Shown piece by piece: positions 27,411 through 35,039 of a stretch of DNA of 64,000 nt. Within the stretch, counting starts at the first letter, position 1. Every line of letters begins with the position of its first letter. Source of the stretch: CAXMRP01 sp964196155 (lineage in GTDB: Bacteria; Pseudomonadota; Alphaproteobacteria; Rhizobiales; Afifellaceae); the NCBI GenBank assembly GCA_964196155.1, contig CAXMRP010000061.1, forward strand, positions 18,603 to 82,602. Reading direction: 5' to 3'. The translations under genes and the position numbers were made by a program. The notes under the pieces were generated by a model that had not been told where the DNA came from, did not search any database, and saw only the letters and a program-made list of their open reading frames with translations.

Positions 27411-28160
27411 ATGAGTGATCAAACAAACCTGCCGCCAGCCCATGGGTCTTTTTACCAGCGCGACCGGAACTGGCATCCACCGGCCTATGCGCCGCAATAC
27501 AAAACTTCAATCCTGCGCTCGCCGCAAAAGGCGCTGCTGTCGCTGGACAATTCGATCTCGGAAATGACCGGGCCGGTGTTCGGCCATAATATTCTTGGCG
27601 ATCTGGATGACGATCTCATCCACAATTTCGCCGAACCGGGCGAAGCGGCTATCGGACCGCGCATCATTGTTCATGGCCGCATCCTTGATGAAGACGGCCG
27701 CGGCATTCCGGACGTGCTGGTGGAATTCTGGCAAGCCAATGCCGGTGGCCGGTATCGCCACAAGAAGGAAACCTATCTGGCGCCGCTCGACCCCAATTTC
27801 GGCGGTTGCGGGCGCACCATCACCGCCGCCGACGGGTCCTACCGGTTTCGGACCGTCCAGCCGGGGCCCTATCCCTGGCCCAATGGTGTCAATGACTGGC
27901 GGCCGGCCCATATCCACTTTTCGCTATTCGGGAATGGCTTTGCGCAACGGCTGATCACGCAGATGTATTTTGAAGGCGATCCACTGATCCCGATCTGCCC
28001 GATCCTGACGACCATTCGCAGCCAGGACGCGATCAACCAGTTGATTGCACCGCTCGACATGAACAACACGATCCCGATGGATACGCTGGCCTACAAATTC
28101 GACATGGTGTTGCGCGGCCGCCGGTCGACCTATTTTGAAAACCGGACGGAGGGCAACTGA
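27411..28160 (+). CDS. pcaH: protocatechuate 3,4-dioxygenase beta subunit
   Basis: About 249 residues from ATG 27411, with a gagggg ribosome-binding sequence upstream. The four ferric-iron ligands are visible: Tyr in GGRYRH, Tyr in PGPYPW, and two His in RPAHIHFS. The WRPAHIHFSLFG block and the WQANAGGRYRHKKE block are diagnostic. The enzyme opens protocatechuate by intradiol cleavage to 3-carboxy-cis,cis-muconate. The next gene (pcaG) overlaps its stop by one base (TGATG), so the two subunits are translationally coupled. Confidence 0.95.
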   Translation: MSDQTNLPPAHGSFYQRDRNWHPPAYAPQYKTSILRSPQKALLSLDNSISEMTGPVFGHNILGDLDDDLIHNFAEPGEAAIGPRIIVHGRILDEDGRGIPDVLVEFWQANAGGRYRHKKETYLAPLDPNFGGCGRTITAADGSYRFRTVQPGPYPWPNGVNDWRPAHIHFSLFGNGFAQRLITQMYFEGDPLIPICPILTTIRSQDAINQLIAPLDMNNTIPMDTLAYKFDMVLRGRRSTYFENRTEGN

Positions 28161-28774
28161 TGACCCAGGATCTTTACCGGTTGAAAGAAAGCCCGTCGCA
28201 AACTGCCGGGCCTTACGTCCACATCGGCTGCACGCCAAATTTCATCGGGATCGAGGGCGTTTTTGACACCGATCTTGGCTCGGCCATGGTTGATGGCGAG
28301 ACTGTCGGTGAGCGCATTACCATCACGGGCCGGATTTTCGATGGCGCCGGCGCGGTATTGACCGATGCGATGGTGGAAATCTGGCAGGCCGATGCCGCTG
28401 GCCTTTATCCCAGCCCGCAGGAACAGCGCGGCACCGCCGATCCGCATTTTGCCGGTTTTGGGCGTTGTGCCTCAGATTCGAAAACCGGCCACTTCATGTT
28501 CGAGACAATCAAGCCGGGACAGGCACCGTTCAAGGACGGGCAGCCGATGGCGCCGCATGTGACGTTCTGGATTGTCGCCCGGGGCATCAATATCGGCCTG
28601 AGCACACGGATGTATTTTTCTGACGAAGAGACAGCCAACGCCGCCGATCCGGTTCTGGCGCGGATTGAACATCGCGCCCGGGTCGACACGCTGATCGGCC
28701 GACGGGACGGCGATGTCGTTACCTTTGATATTCACCTTCAGGGCGAAAACGAAACGGTCTTCTTTGACATTTGA
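28160..28774 (+). CDS. pcaG: protocatechuate 3,4-dioxygenase alpha subunit
   Basis: A 204-residue protein of the intradiol dioxygenase fold, lacking the iron ligands, as expected for the alpha subunit. It starts SPSQTAGPYVHIGCTP and has VEIWQADAAGLYPSP and GRCASDSKTGHFMFETIKPG. It forms the (alpha-beta) repeat with PcaH. The C terminus ends HLQGENETVFFDI, typical of PcaG. It overlaps pcaH and is followed by the CoA-transferase genes. Confidence 0.93.
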   Translation: MTQDLYRLKESPSQTAGPYVHIGCTPNFIGIEGVFDTDLGSAMVDGETVGERITITGRIFDGAGAVLTDAMVEIWQADAAGLYPSPQEQRGTADPHFAGFGRCASDSKTGHFMFETIKPGQAPFKDGQPMAPHVTFWIVARGINIGLSTRMYFSDEETANAADPVLARIEHRARVDTLIGRRDGDVVTFDIHLQGENETVFFDI

Positions 28775-28800
28775 GCCGCGCCGGTTTTAGCAGTTAAGCC

Positions 28801-29661
28801 ATGGCGCAATTTATCCCGCTTGGCGACGCTGTCGCTGCGAACATTCATGATGGCGACTGCGTGGCCTTTGAGGGCTTTACCCACCTCATCCCCCATGCCG
28901 CCGTCCACGAAACCATCCGGCAAGGCATCACCGATCTCACTGTGGTCCGGCTGACGCCGGATATCGTGCACGACCAGTTGATCGGCATGGGGCGGGTGAA
29001 GAAAATTATCTTCTCCTATGCCGGCAATCCCGGTGTCGGCCTGTTGCGGCGGATGCGCGATGCGATTGAAACCGGCTGGCCGCGTCCGCTGGAGATTTGC
29101 GAACACTCGCACGCTGCCCTTGCCAATGCCTATGAAGCGGGCGCCGCCGGCCTGCCCTGCGGCGTGCTGCGCGCCTACAAGGGTACTGATCTGCCAAAAG
29201 TGAACGATGATATCCAATCAGTCACCTGCCCCTTTACCGGCGAGGAACTGGCCGCCGTGCGCGCGGTAAATCCTGATGTGGCGGTCATTCACGCCCAGAA
29301 GGCCAGCCGGCGTGGTGACGTGTTGATCGAAGGAATCATATCGGTTCAGAAGGAAGCCGTACTGTCGGCAAAGCGGTCGATCGTAACGGTAGAGGAGATC
29401 GTTGACGATCTGTCCGACGTGCATCCCAATTGCTGCGTCCTGCCGCACTGGACGGTCTCGGCGATCTGCCATGTGCCGGGTGGCGCCCATCCTTCGTATG
29501 CACAAGGCTATTACGCCCGCGACAATGCGGTCTATCTGGAGTGGGACAAGATATCGGCCGACCGCGATGTTTTCCTCGCCTGGATGGAGGAGAATGTGAT
29601 GGCGGCATCACCGGCTGACTTTGACGGCCGGGTGGCCAACCTCAGGGATGTGCGGCCATGA
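28801..29661 (+). CDS. catI: 3-oxoadipate CoA-transferase subunit A, glutaconate-transferase type (CatI-like)
   Basis: A 286-residue protein of the CoA-transferase family I. Its length and motifs (GDCVAFEGFTHLIPHAAVHE; KKIIFSYAGNPGVGLLRRMRDA; LPCGVLRAYKGTD) match the glutaconate CoA-transferase A/CatI group. They do not match the shorter PcaI group of about 230 residues. With subunit B it moves CoA from succinyl-CoA to 3-oxoadipate. The assignment of substrate rests on the position between pcaHG and pcaF. Its stop overlaps the next start (ATGA). Confidence 0.85.
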   Translation: MAQFIPLGDAVAANIHDGDCVAFEGFTHLIPHAAVHETIRQGITDLTVVRLTPDIVHDQLIGMGRVKKIIFSYAGNPGVGLLRRMRDAIETGWPRPLEICEHSHAALANAYEAGAAGLPCGVLRAYKGTDLPKVNDDIQSVTCPFTGEELAAVRAVNPDVAVIHAQKASRRGDVLIEGIISVQKEAVLSAKRSIVTVEEIVDDLSDVHPNCCVLPHWTVSAICHVPGGAHPSYAQGYYARDNAVYLEWDKISADRDVFLAWMEENVMAASPADFDGRVANLRDVRP

Positions 29662-30425
29662 GTGATCACACGGCAACAGAGATGATGACAATCACTGCCT
29701 CGCGGGCGCTGACCAATGAGGATGTGTGTTTCGTCGGCATCGGCGCACCGTCGGCAGCCTGCAATGTCGCCCGGCTGACCCATGCGCCGGACATTACGCT
29801 GATTTACGAGAGCGGAACGATTGACACAAAACCCCTCGTTCTGCCACTTTCAATCGGCGATGGCGAGCTGTGCGAAACGGCGCTGACCACCGTTTCGGTG
29901 GTGGAAATGTTCCGCTACTGGCTGCAAGGTGGCCGCGTAACCACCGGCTTTTTGAGTGCGGCGCAACTGGACCGGTTCGGCAATATCAATACGACAGTGA
30001 TCGGCGACTATGCGCATCCGAAGGTCAGGCTGCCCGGCGGGGGCGGCGCGCCGGAGATCGCCGCATCCTCTGGGCAGATTTACATTACGATGAAGCAGTC
30101 GCGGCGTGGATTTGTCGAGAAAATTGATTTCATGACCTCGTTTGGGCACGGCACCGGTGGCGATGACCGCAAGAAGCTCGGCCTGGCCACCGCCGGGCCG
30201 ACGCTGCTGATCACCGATCTGGCGATCTGGAAGCCGGACCCGGGAAGCAAGGAGTTTACCGTCACATCGCTGCATCCGGGAACCACCCGCGAACAGATGG
30301 AGGAGACGGTGAGCTGGCCGATCCGATACGCCGATACGGTCGCCGAGACGCCGCCGCCGACAGTTGAAGAGTTACAAGTGCTGCGTGATCTTTATGCCCG
30401 CACCAAGGCGGCGCACGGCCAGTAG
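29658..30425 (+). CDS. catJ: 3-oxoadipate CoA-transferase subunit B (CatJ-like)
   Basis: A 255-residue protein of the glutaconate CoA-transferase B/CatJ type. It has FVGIGAPSAACNVARLTHAP, then IYESGTIDTKPLVLPLSIGDGEL, where the Glu of YESG is the probable CoA-thioester-forming residue. GGGGAPEIAASSGQIYITMKQ follows. It pairs with the preceding gene, with which it overlaps by four bases. The end of the protein is rich in Glu and Pro and unconserved. Confidence 0.87.
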   Translation: MSDHTATEMMTITASRALTNEDVCFVGIGAPSAACNVARLTHAPDITLIYESGTIDTKPLVLPLSIGDGELCETALTTVSVVEMFRYWLQGGRVTTGFLSAAQLDRFGNINTTVIGDYAHPKVRLPGGGGAPEIAASSGQIYITMKQSRRGFVEKIDFMTSFGHGTGGDDRKKLGLATAGPTLLITDLAIWKPDPGSKEFTVTSLHPGTTREQMEETVSWPIRYADTVAETPPPTVEELQVLRDLYARTKAAHGQ

Positions 30426-30465
30426 GCTGGGCTCTGACACTGAATTTGGGACAGGACAAACACGT

Positions 30466-31671
30466 ATGACTGATGCCTATATCTGTGACTTTGTCCGCAC
30501 GCCGTTCGGGCGCTTCGGCGGTTCGCTGGGCGGCGTCCGGCCGGACGATCTGGGTGCGGTGGCAATCGGCGCGCTGGCGGCCCGGCATGACGACCTTGAT
30601 CCGGCGGCAATAAATGAGGTGATCTTCGGCTGCGCCAATCAGGCCGGTGAAGACAATCGCAATGTCGCGCGAATGTCGGCGCTTCTGGCCGGCTTGCCCG
30701 ATAGTGTGCCGGGCGCGACCATCAACCGGCTTTGCGGGTCAGGCATGGATGCGATCATCACCGCGGCCCGGGCCATTCGCGCCGGCGAGGCGGACTTGAT
30801 CATCGCCGGCGGCGTGGAAAGCATGTCGCGGGCGCCCTTCGTCATGCCGAAGGCCGAGAGCGCCTATTCCCGCACGGCGACAATTGAGGACACGACCATT
30901 GGCTGGCGGCTCATTAATCCGCTGATGCGACAGGCGCACGGGGTCGATTCCATGCCCGAGACGGCGGAAAATGTTGCCGCGGACTATTCGGTTTCCCGCG
31001 CCGATCAGGATGCGTTTGCCTTGCGCAGCCAGCAGCGGGCGGCGGCGGCGCAGAACAAGGGTCGATTTGCCAAGGAGATTGTTGCGGTTGCGGTACCGCA
31101 GCGGCGCGGTGATCCGATTATGGTGGAAATCGACGAGCATCTTCGCCCGGAAACGACACTTGAAGGGTTGGCCAAACTTCGGACGCCGTTTCGTGACGGC
31201 GGCACGGTGACGGCGGGCAATGCCTCAGGCATCAATGATGGCGCGGCGGCGCTGATCATCGCATCGGGCGAAGCGGCCAAAGCCCATGGCCTCACGCCAA
31301 TTGCCCGGGTCATGGGCGGCGCGACCGCCGGCGTTCCGCCGCGGATCATGGGGATCGGCCCGGCGCCGGCAACGAGAAAGCTCTGCGCGCGGCTTGGCCT
31401 TTCACCATCGGATTTCGATGTAATTGAGCTGAACGAAGCCTTTGCCTCGCAAGGGCTGGCGGTGTTGCGCGAACTGGGAATTGATGATGATGCCGATCAC
31501 GTCAATCCCAATGGCGGGGCAATCGCGTTGGGTCATCCGCTGGGTGCGTCAGGGGCGCGGATTACCGGAACTGCCGCACTTGAATTACGCGAGCGCAGCG
31601 GGCGATTGGCGCTCGCTACGATGTGCATCGGCGTTGGTCAAGGCATTGCGATTGCGCTGGAAGCGGTTTGA
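30466..31671 (+). CDS. pcaF: 3-oxoadipyl-CoA thiolase
   Basis: A 401-residue thiolase from ATG 30466. The acylated Cys is in NRLCGSGMDAII, the catalytic His in NPNGGAIALGHPLGASGAR, and the second Cys in TMCIGVGQG. The enzyme cleaves 3-oxoadipyl-CoA to acetyl-CoA and succinyl-CoA, the last step of the beta-ketoadipate pathway. The assignment over other thiolases comes from its position directly after the CoA-transferase genes. The genes for PcaB and PcaD are not in this window. Confidence 0.9.
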   Translation: MTDAYICDFVRTPFGRFGGSLGGVRPDDLGAVAIGALAARHDDLDPAAINEVIFGCANQAGEDNRNVARMSALLAGLPDSVPGATINRLCGSGMDAIITAARAIRAGEADLIIAGGVESMSRAPFVMPKAESAYSRTATIEDTTIGWRLINPLMRQAHGVDSMPETAENVAADYSVSRADQDAFALRSQQRAAAAQNKGRFAKEIVAVAVPQRRGDPIMVEIDEHLRPETTLEGLAKLRTPFRDGGTVTAGNASGINDGAAALIIASGEAAKAHGLTPIARVMGGATAGVPPRIMGIGPAPATRKLCARLGLSPSDFDVIELNEAFASQGLAVLRELGIDDDADHVNPNGGAIALGHPLGASGARITGTAALELRERSGRLALATMCIGVGQGIAIALEAV

Positions 31672-31741
31672 GGATCGGGCGGTCGGCTTGAATATCGCAA
31701 GTCTTTGCGAACCGGAACCGACCTGCAACGTTGCAATTTGA

Positions 31742-32095
31742 AGAACCATCGCCGCTCCTGCGCTGGTCACGGCGCCGGTGTGCCACTCATTCGGCGCGCC
31801 GTTTTGTCTTGAAGCGGTGCAGATCGCACCGCATCTGTTTTGCGGACCGGTGGTGGCCGCCGCCAATATCCAGCTTGCCGCGTGCAGTCCGAATTTCCCG
31901 ATCCTGGAATCCATCGGCAAGATGGACGGGTTTTATGCCGACCTGTTGGACATGCTACTGGTTTGGGAAGCTGGCGATGTCCTTGTTCCGCAACGGGCCG
32001 GGCTGGGCGTCGAACTCAACGAGGACGTTGCCCTCGCCCACCCCTATTCGGAAATGGCGCTGCATCTGGAAATGGGCGAGACGCCGCTGGCATAG
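31742..32095 (+). pseudogene. remnant of an enolase-superfamily (mandelate racemase/muconate lactonizing) enzyme, C-terminal end
   Basis: Only about 115 residues remain. The frame enters after a stop at 31739-31741 with no plausible start, and the retained sequence contains SFGAPFCLEAVQIAP, then ANIQLAACSPNFPILE, and GLGVELNEDVALAHPYSEM. These match the last strand-turn blocks of the MR/MLE barrel. The N-terminal capping domain and the catalytic Lys, Asp and Glu region are missing. It lies directly downstream of pcaF and may be a leftover of an aromatic or sugar-acid gene once joined to this cluster. Expression as a separate short protein cannot be ruled out, but the family would not fold from this piece. 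Confidence 0.7.
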
Positions 32096-32129
32096 GGGAT
32101 TAGTGGTCGACGACCTTGCATCGGTTCGA

Positions 32130-32474
32130 TCAATTGGCGTCAGCGCGCAGGCCGGCAATATAGGCCACCAGATCGGCAACTTCCTGACGCGCAAGGTTCA
32201 TGTTCGGCATGACCGGATGGGGATCGGCCAGGAATAATTCCAGCGCAGCGCGATCGGCGTCTGTTTCCAGTCCGGTGGCGATTGTGGCAAATGCCGGCGC
32301 ATCGGCTTTGGCCGTTTTCTGATCCGGACTGACAACATGACAGGCCGCACACCAGCGCAGGGCAATGACCTGACCCTCGGCGATACGGCCTGCCGCGCCG
32401 GCGGTATCGGCGGTGACAGCAAGGCCAGCCATGGCGATCATCCATGAAATTCTGCGTACTGCTTGTTTGATCAT
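32130..32474 (-). CDS. exported mono-haem cytochrome c, about 114 residues
   Basis: ATG 32474 has a ggag ribosome-binding site. A signal peptide (ISWMIAMAGLAVTADTAGAA) is followed by a class I cytochrome c with the haem motif CAACH and an axial Met in VMPNMNL. The helix AELF-type end reads ADLVAYIAGLR. It is a small periplasmic electron carrier. Immediately upstream lies a good FNR box (32557-32570), so it is probably made at low oxygen, perhaps as a donor to cbb3. Confidence 0.85.
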   Translation of the reverse strand: MIKQAVRRISWMIAMAGLAVTADTAGAAGRIAEGQVIALRWCAACHVVSPDQKTAKADAPAFATIATGLETDADRAALELFLADPHPVMPNMNLARQEVADLVAYIAGLRADAN

Positions 32475-32556
32475 GTCGACTCCACCGCTTGCGTTCCCGT
32501 CACTGCGCATCCGGCGACGTTGTGTCAATCAAATCATACAAGGCGGCAGGTGCTCA

Positions 32557-32570
32557 TTGACCTGCATCAA
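32557..32570. promoter_or_regulatory. FNR/FixK box upstream of the cytochrome c gene
   Basis: ttgacctgcatcaa fits TTGAY-N4-ATCAA. It is 83 bases before the cytochrome c ATG on the minus strand, a distance compatible with an activator at -41.5 and a leader of about 40 bases. Together with the box at 23964 it supports a local FnrL regulon. Confidence 0.65.
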
Positions 32571-32837
32571 GATTACGGAGAGAACCGATTTGGCACGTTC
32601 GCCAGGCTGACATTTCAATAACATTCACAATTTATTCTATAAATACAATATTTCATTCATCATATTTAATCTGATAACACTAAGCCGATCTACATTATGT
32701 TCGTTATTGTTATTTTTTATTAATTATAAATTTGCCTTTACTTTATTCACCAATACAAATTTCCGGCTAATTAATCACCCGCGGGTAAAAAGGCACCCGT
32801 CGCATTTGTGGGCGCGACGAATGCGGGATGGATGGGA
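32571..32837. other. A+T-rich spacer before the GGDEF-EAL gene
   Basis: About 150 bases (32610-32775) are strikingly A+T-rich compared with the rest of the window, including the run ttattttttattaattata. No gene, IS end or direct repeat was seen. The stretch probably carries the promoters for the divergent cytochrome c and signalling genes. The low G+C may also mark old foreign DNA or a nucleoid-protein binding stretch. Confidence 0.45.
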
Positions 32838-35039
32838 ATGGCACTGATCTACATTGTCGATGACCAGCAAGTGAACAGGCGGATCCTTGAACGCCTGGCG
32901 CTTAGCATCGATTCGCAGGTTAAAGTGCGCACGTTTATCCACCCGGGCGATATGTTCGCGGAAATGGGCGCCGAGCGCCCGGATCTGGTGGTTACCGATT
33001 ACAATATGCCGGTCATGAACGGCGTGGAACTGATCCGCAAGTTCCGCACGCTGGAAGACTGCGCTGATATTCCGATCATCGTGCTGACGGTTCTGGAGGC
33101 CAAGGCCTGCCGGCTGGAAGCGCTTGAAGCCGGCGCCACCGATTTTTTGAACAATCCGGTCGATCACAATGAATTTTTATGCCGGGCCCGCAATCTGTTG
33201 AAAATGCACAAGCAGCAGCTGACGATCCGCCGCTGGGCCAATGATCTGGAGCGCAAGCTGGAAAACAGCGAGTTGTCCCGCGCCCAGATCGTACGCGACA
33301 ACAAGTCCCGCCTGGCGCAAGTGGTCGACACGGTCCCCGCCATCATCTGCGTTGTCGATCGCAACCGCCGCTTCACGCTGGTCAATGCCACTTTCTCGAA
33401 TTACTGCGGCATGGAAGCCAACGAAATTGAAAACCGGCTGGTTACCGATGTGTTCGATAATGAACTGGCGGCACGGCACCTGGCACTCGACGAGATCATC
33501 ATCAAGACCGGCAAATCGCTACCGGCCCATGAGGAAACCGTCGAACTGCGCAGGGGTAACGAGCGCGTCATGCAGGTTACCAAGGCACCGCTTTGCGATG
33601 CCGAAGGTGAAGTCACGGCGGTGCTGACAACGGCGCTCGATATTACCGAGCGCAAGAAAACCGAGCAGCACCTTCACGAACTTGCCCATTTCGATGCGCT
33701 AACAGGGCTGGCCAACCGCTTCAAACTCAACGACCAGATGCGCCGGGAACTGGCGCGGTCACGGCGCGGCGACCGGCAATTTGCCTTGCACCTTCTGGAT
33801 CTTGACCATTTCAAACATGTCAACGACGTGCGCGGCCATCATACCGGTGACCAGCTGTTGCAGGTTGTGGCGGAACGGCTGGCGCTTACCGTTCGCGATG
33901 TGGACACTGTCGCCCGGCTGGGCGGCGATGAATTCGCCATTATCCAGACGGATATCACCTCGCCCGAAGACGCCAAGGAACTGGCCAAGCGCGTTGTCGA
34001 AACCATGTCAGAGCCCATCGATATTGACGGGACAAGCATGCATGCAACCGGCAGCGTTGGTGTCGCCATTCATCCGGCCGACGGCAACTCTGCTGAAGAA
34101 CTGCTAAAAAGCGCCGATCTTGCCATGTACCGGGCCAAGGCCAACGGCCGAAATTCGCTGTTCATGTTCTCCGAGGACATCAAAACCGCAGCCGCCAATC
34201 AGGCGGCGCTTGAGGCGGAAATCAAGACCGGATTGGACAAAGGTAATTTCGTCGCCCATTTCCAGCCGTTCGTGACGCTGGCTACCGGAGAGATCAGCGG
34301 CGGCGAAGCGCTGGTACGCCTTGATACGGGCGGTGAAGACCTGCTGATGCCGGCAAAGTTCCTGCCGCTGGCGGAAGACAATGGCGATATTCTGGAAATC
34401 AATGAATGGATGCTGTTTGAAGCGTGCCGGCAGGCGGTGACATGGCAAGAGCCCGGCAAATCGCCGCTGCGGGTTGCCGTCAACCTATCTTCGATCCAGT
34501 TTCGCCGGCAAAATGTTTTGAAACTGGTCCAACGGGCGCTCGATGAAACCGGCCTGCCGCCGACCTGTCTGGAACTGGAGCTGACCGAAAGCATCGTCAT
34601 GCAAAATACCGGCGTGGCGGCGCGGATCATGCGCGATATCCGCGATCTGGGGGTTTCCATTGCAATCGATGATTTTGGCACCGGCTATTCGTCCCTGTCC
34701 TATATTCGCAGCTTCCCTGCCAACCGCCTGAAAATCGACCAGAGTTTCATTCGCACACTGCTGACCAATCCCAGCGATGGCGCCATCGTCAGGGCGGTGA
34801 TCAATCTGGGTCACACGCTCAAGCTTGAAATCGTTGCCGAGGGTGTCGAATTGCCGGAGCAGGCCGAGAAGCTCATCGCAGAAGGCTGCGACGAAATTCA
34901 GGGCCATTTGATCAGCCGGCCGCTGCCTGCCGATGTTTTCCGGGCGTTTGTCAGCGAGCGGGCGCCGGTCGATCTCAGCAAAGCTGAGCCAGATGCAACC
35001 ACCAATCGCCGTTCACCAATTGATACTGTGAGCGGGTGA
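32838..35039 (+). CDS. REC-PAS-GGDEF-EAL cyclic-di-GMP response regulator
   Basis: About 733 residues (ATG 32838, or 32832). A receiver domain (residues 1-120) has phosphoacceptor Asp 54 in VTDYNMPVMNG. The Lys normally before Pro in the last receiver loop is Asn 106 (LNNPVD). A PAS domain (160-275) follows. The GGDEF domain has an intact GGDEF (362-366) with an RxxD inhibitory site (RDVD, 353-356). The EAL domain keeps EALVR (490-494), Asn 549, the DDFGTGYSSL block (611-620), Lys 632, AEGVE and QGH. Both synthesis and hydrolysis of c-di-GMP are therefore predicted. Its stop overlaps the start of the next gene (TGATG). Confidence 0.92.
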   Translation: MALIYIVDDQQVNRRILERLALSIDSQVKVRTFIHPGDMFAEMGAERPDLVVTDYNMPVMNGVELIRKFRTLEDCADIPIIVLTVLEAKACRLEALEAGATDFLNNPVDHNEFLCRARNLLKMHKQQLTIRRWANDLERKLENSELSRAQIVRDNKSRLAQVVDTVPAIICVVDRNRRFTLVNATFSNYCGMEANEIENRLVTDVFDNELAARHLALDEIIIKTGKSLPAHEETVELRRGNERVMQVTKAPLCDAEGEVTAVLTTALDITERKKTEQHLHELAHFDALTGLANRFKLNDQMRRELARSRRGDRQFALHLLDLDHFKHVNDVRGHHTGDQLLQVVAERLALTVRDVDTVARLGGDEFAIIQTDITSPEDAKELAKRVVETMSEPIDIDGTSMHATGSVGVAIHPADGNSAEELLKSADLAMYRAKANGRNSLFMFSEDIKTAAANQAALEAEIKTGLDKGNFVAHFQPFVTLATGEISGGEALVRLDTGGEDLLMPAKFLPLAEDNGDILEINEWMLFEACRQAVTWQEPGKSPLRVAVNLSSIQFRRQNVLKLVQRALDETGLPPTCLELELTESIVMQNTGVAARIMRDIRDLGVSIAIDDFGTGYSSLSYIRSFPANRLKIDQSFIRTLLTNPSDGAIVRAVINLGHTLKLEIVAEGVELPEQAEKLIAEGCDEIQGHLISRPLPADVFRAFVSERAPVDLSKAEPDATTNRRSPIDTVSG

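Noticed and set aside
32610..32775. A+T-rich stretch considered as an origin or IS end
   Set aside because: No DnaA-box clusters, terminal inverted repeats or target duplications were seen.
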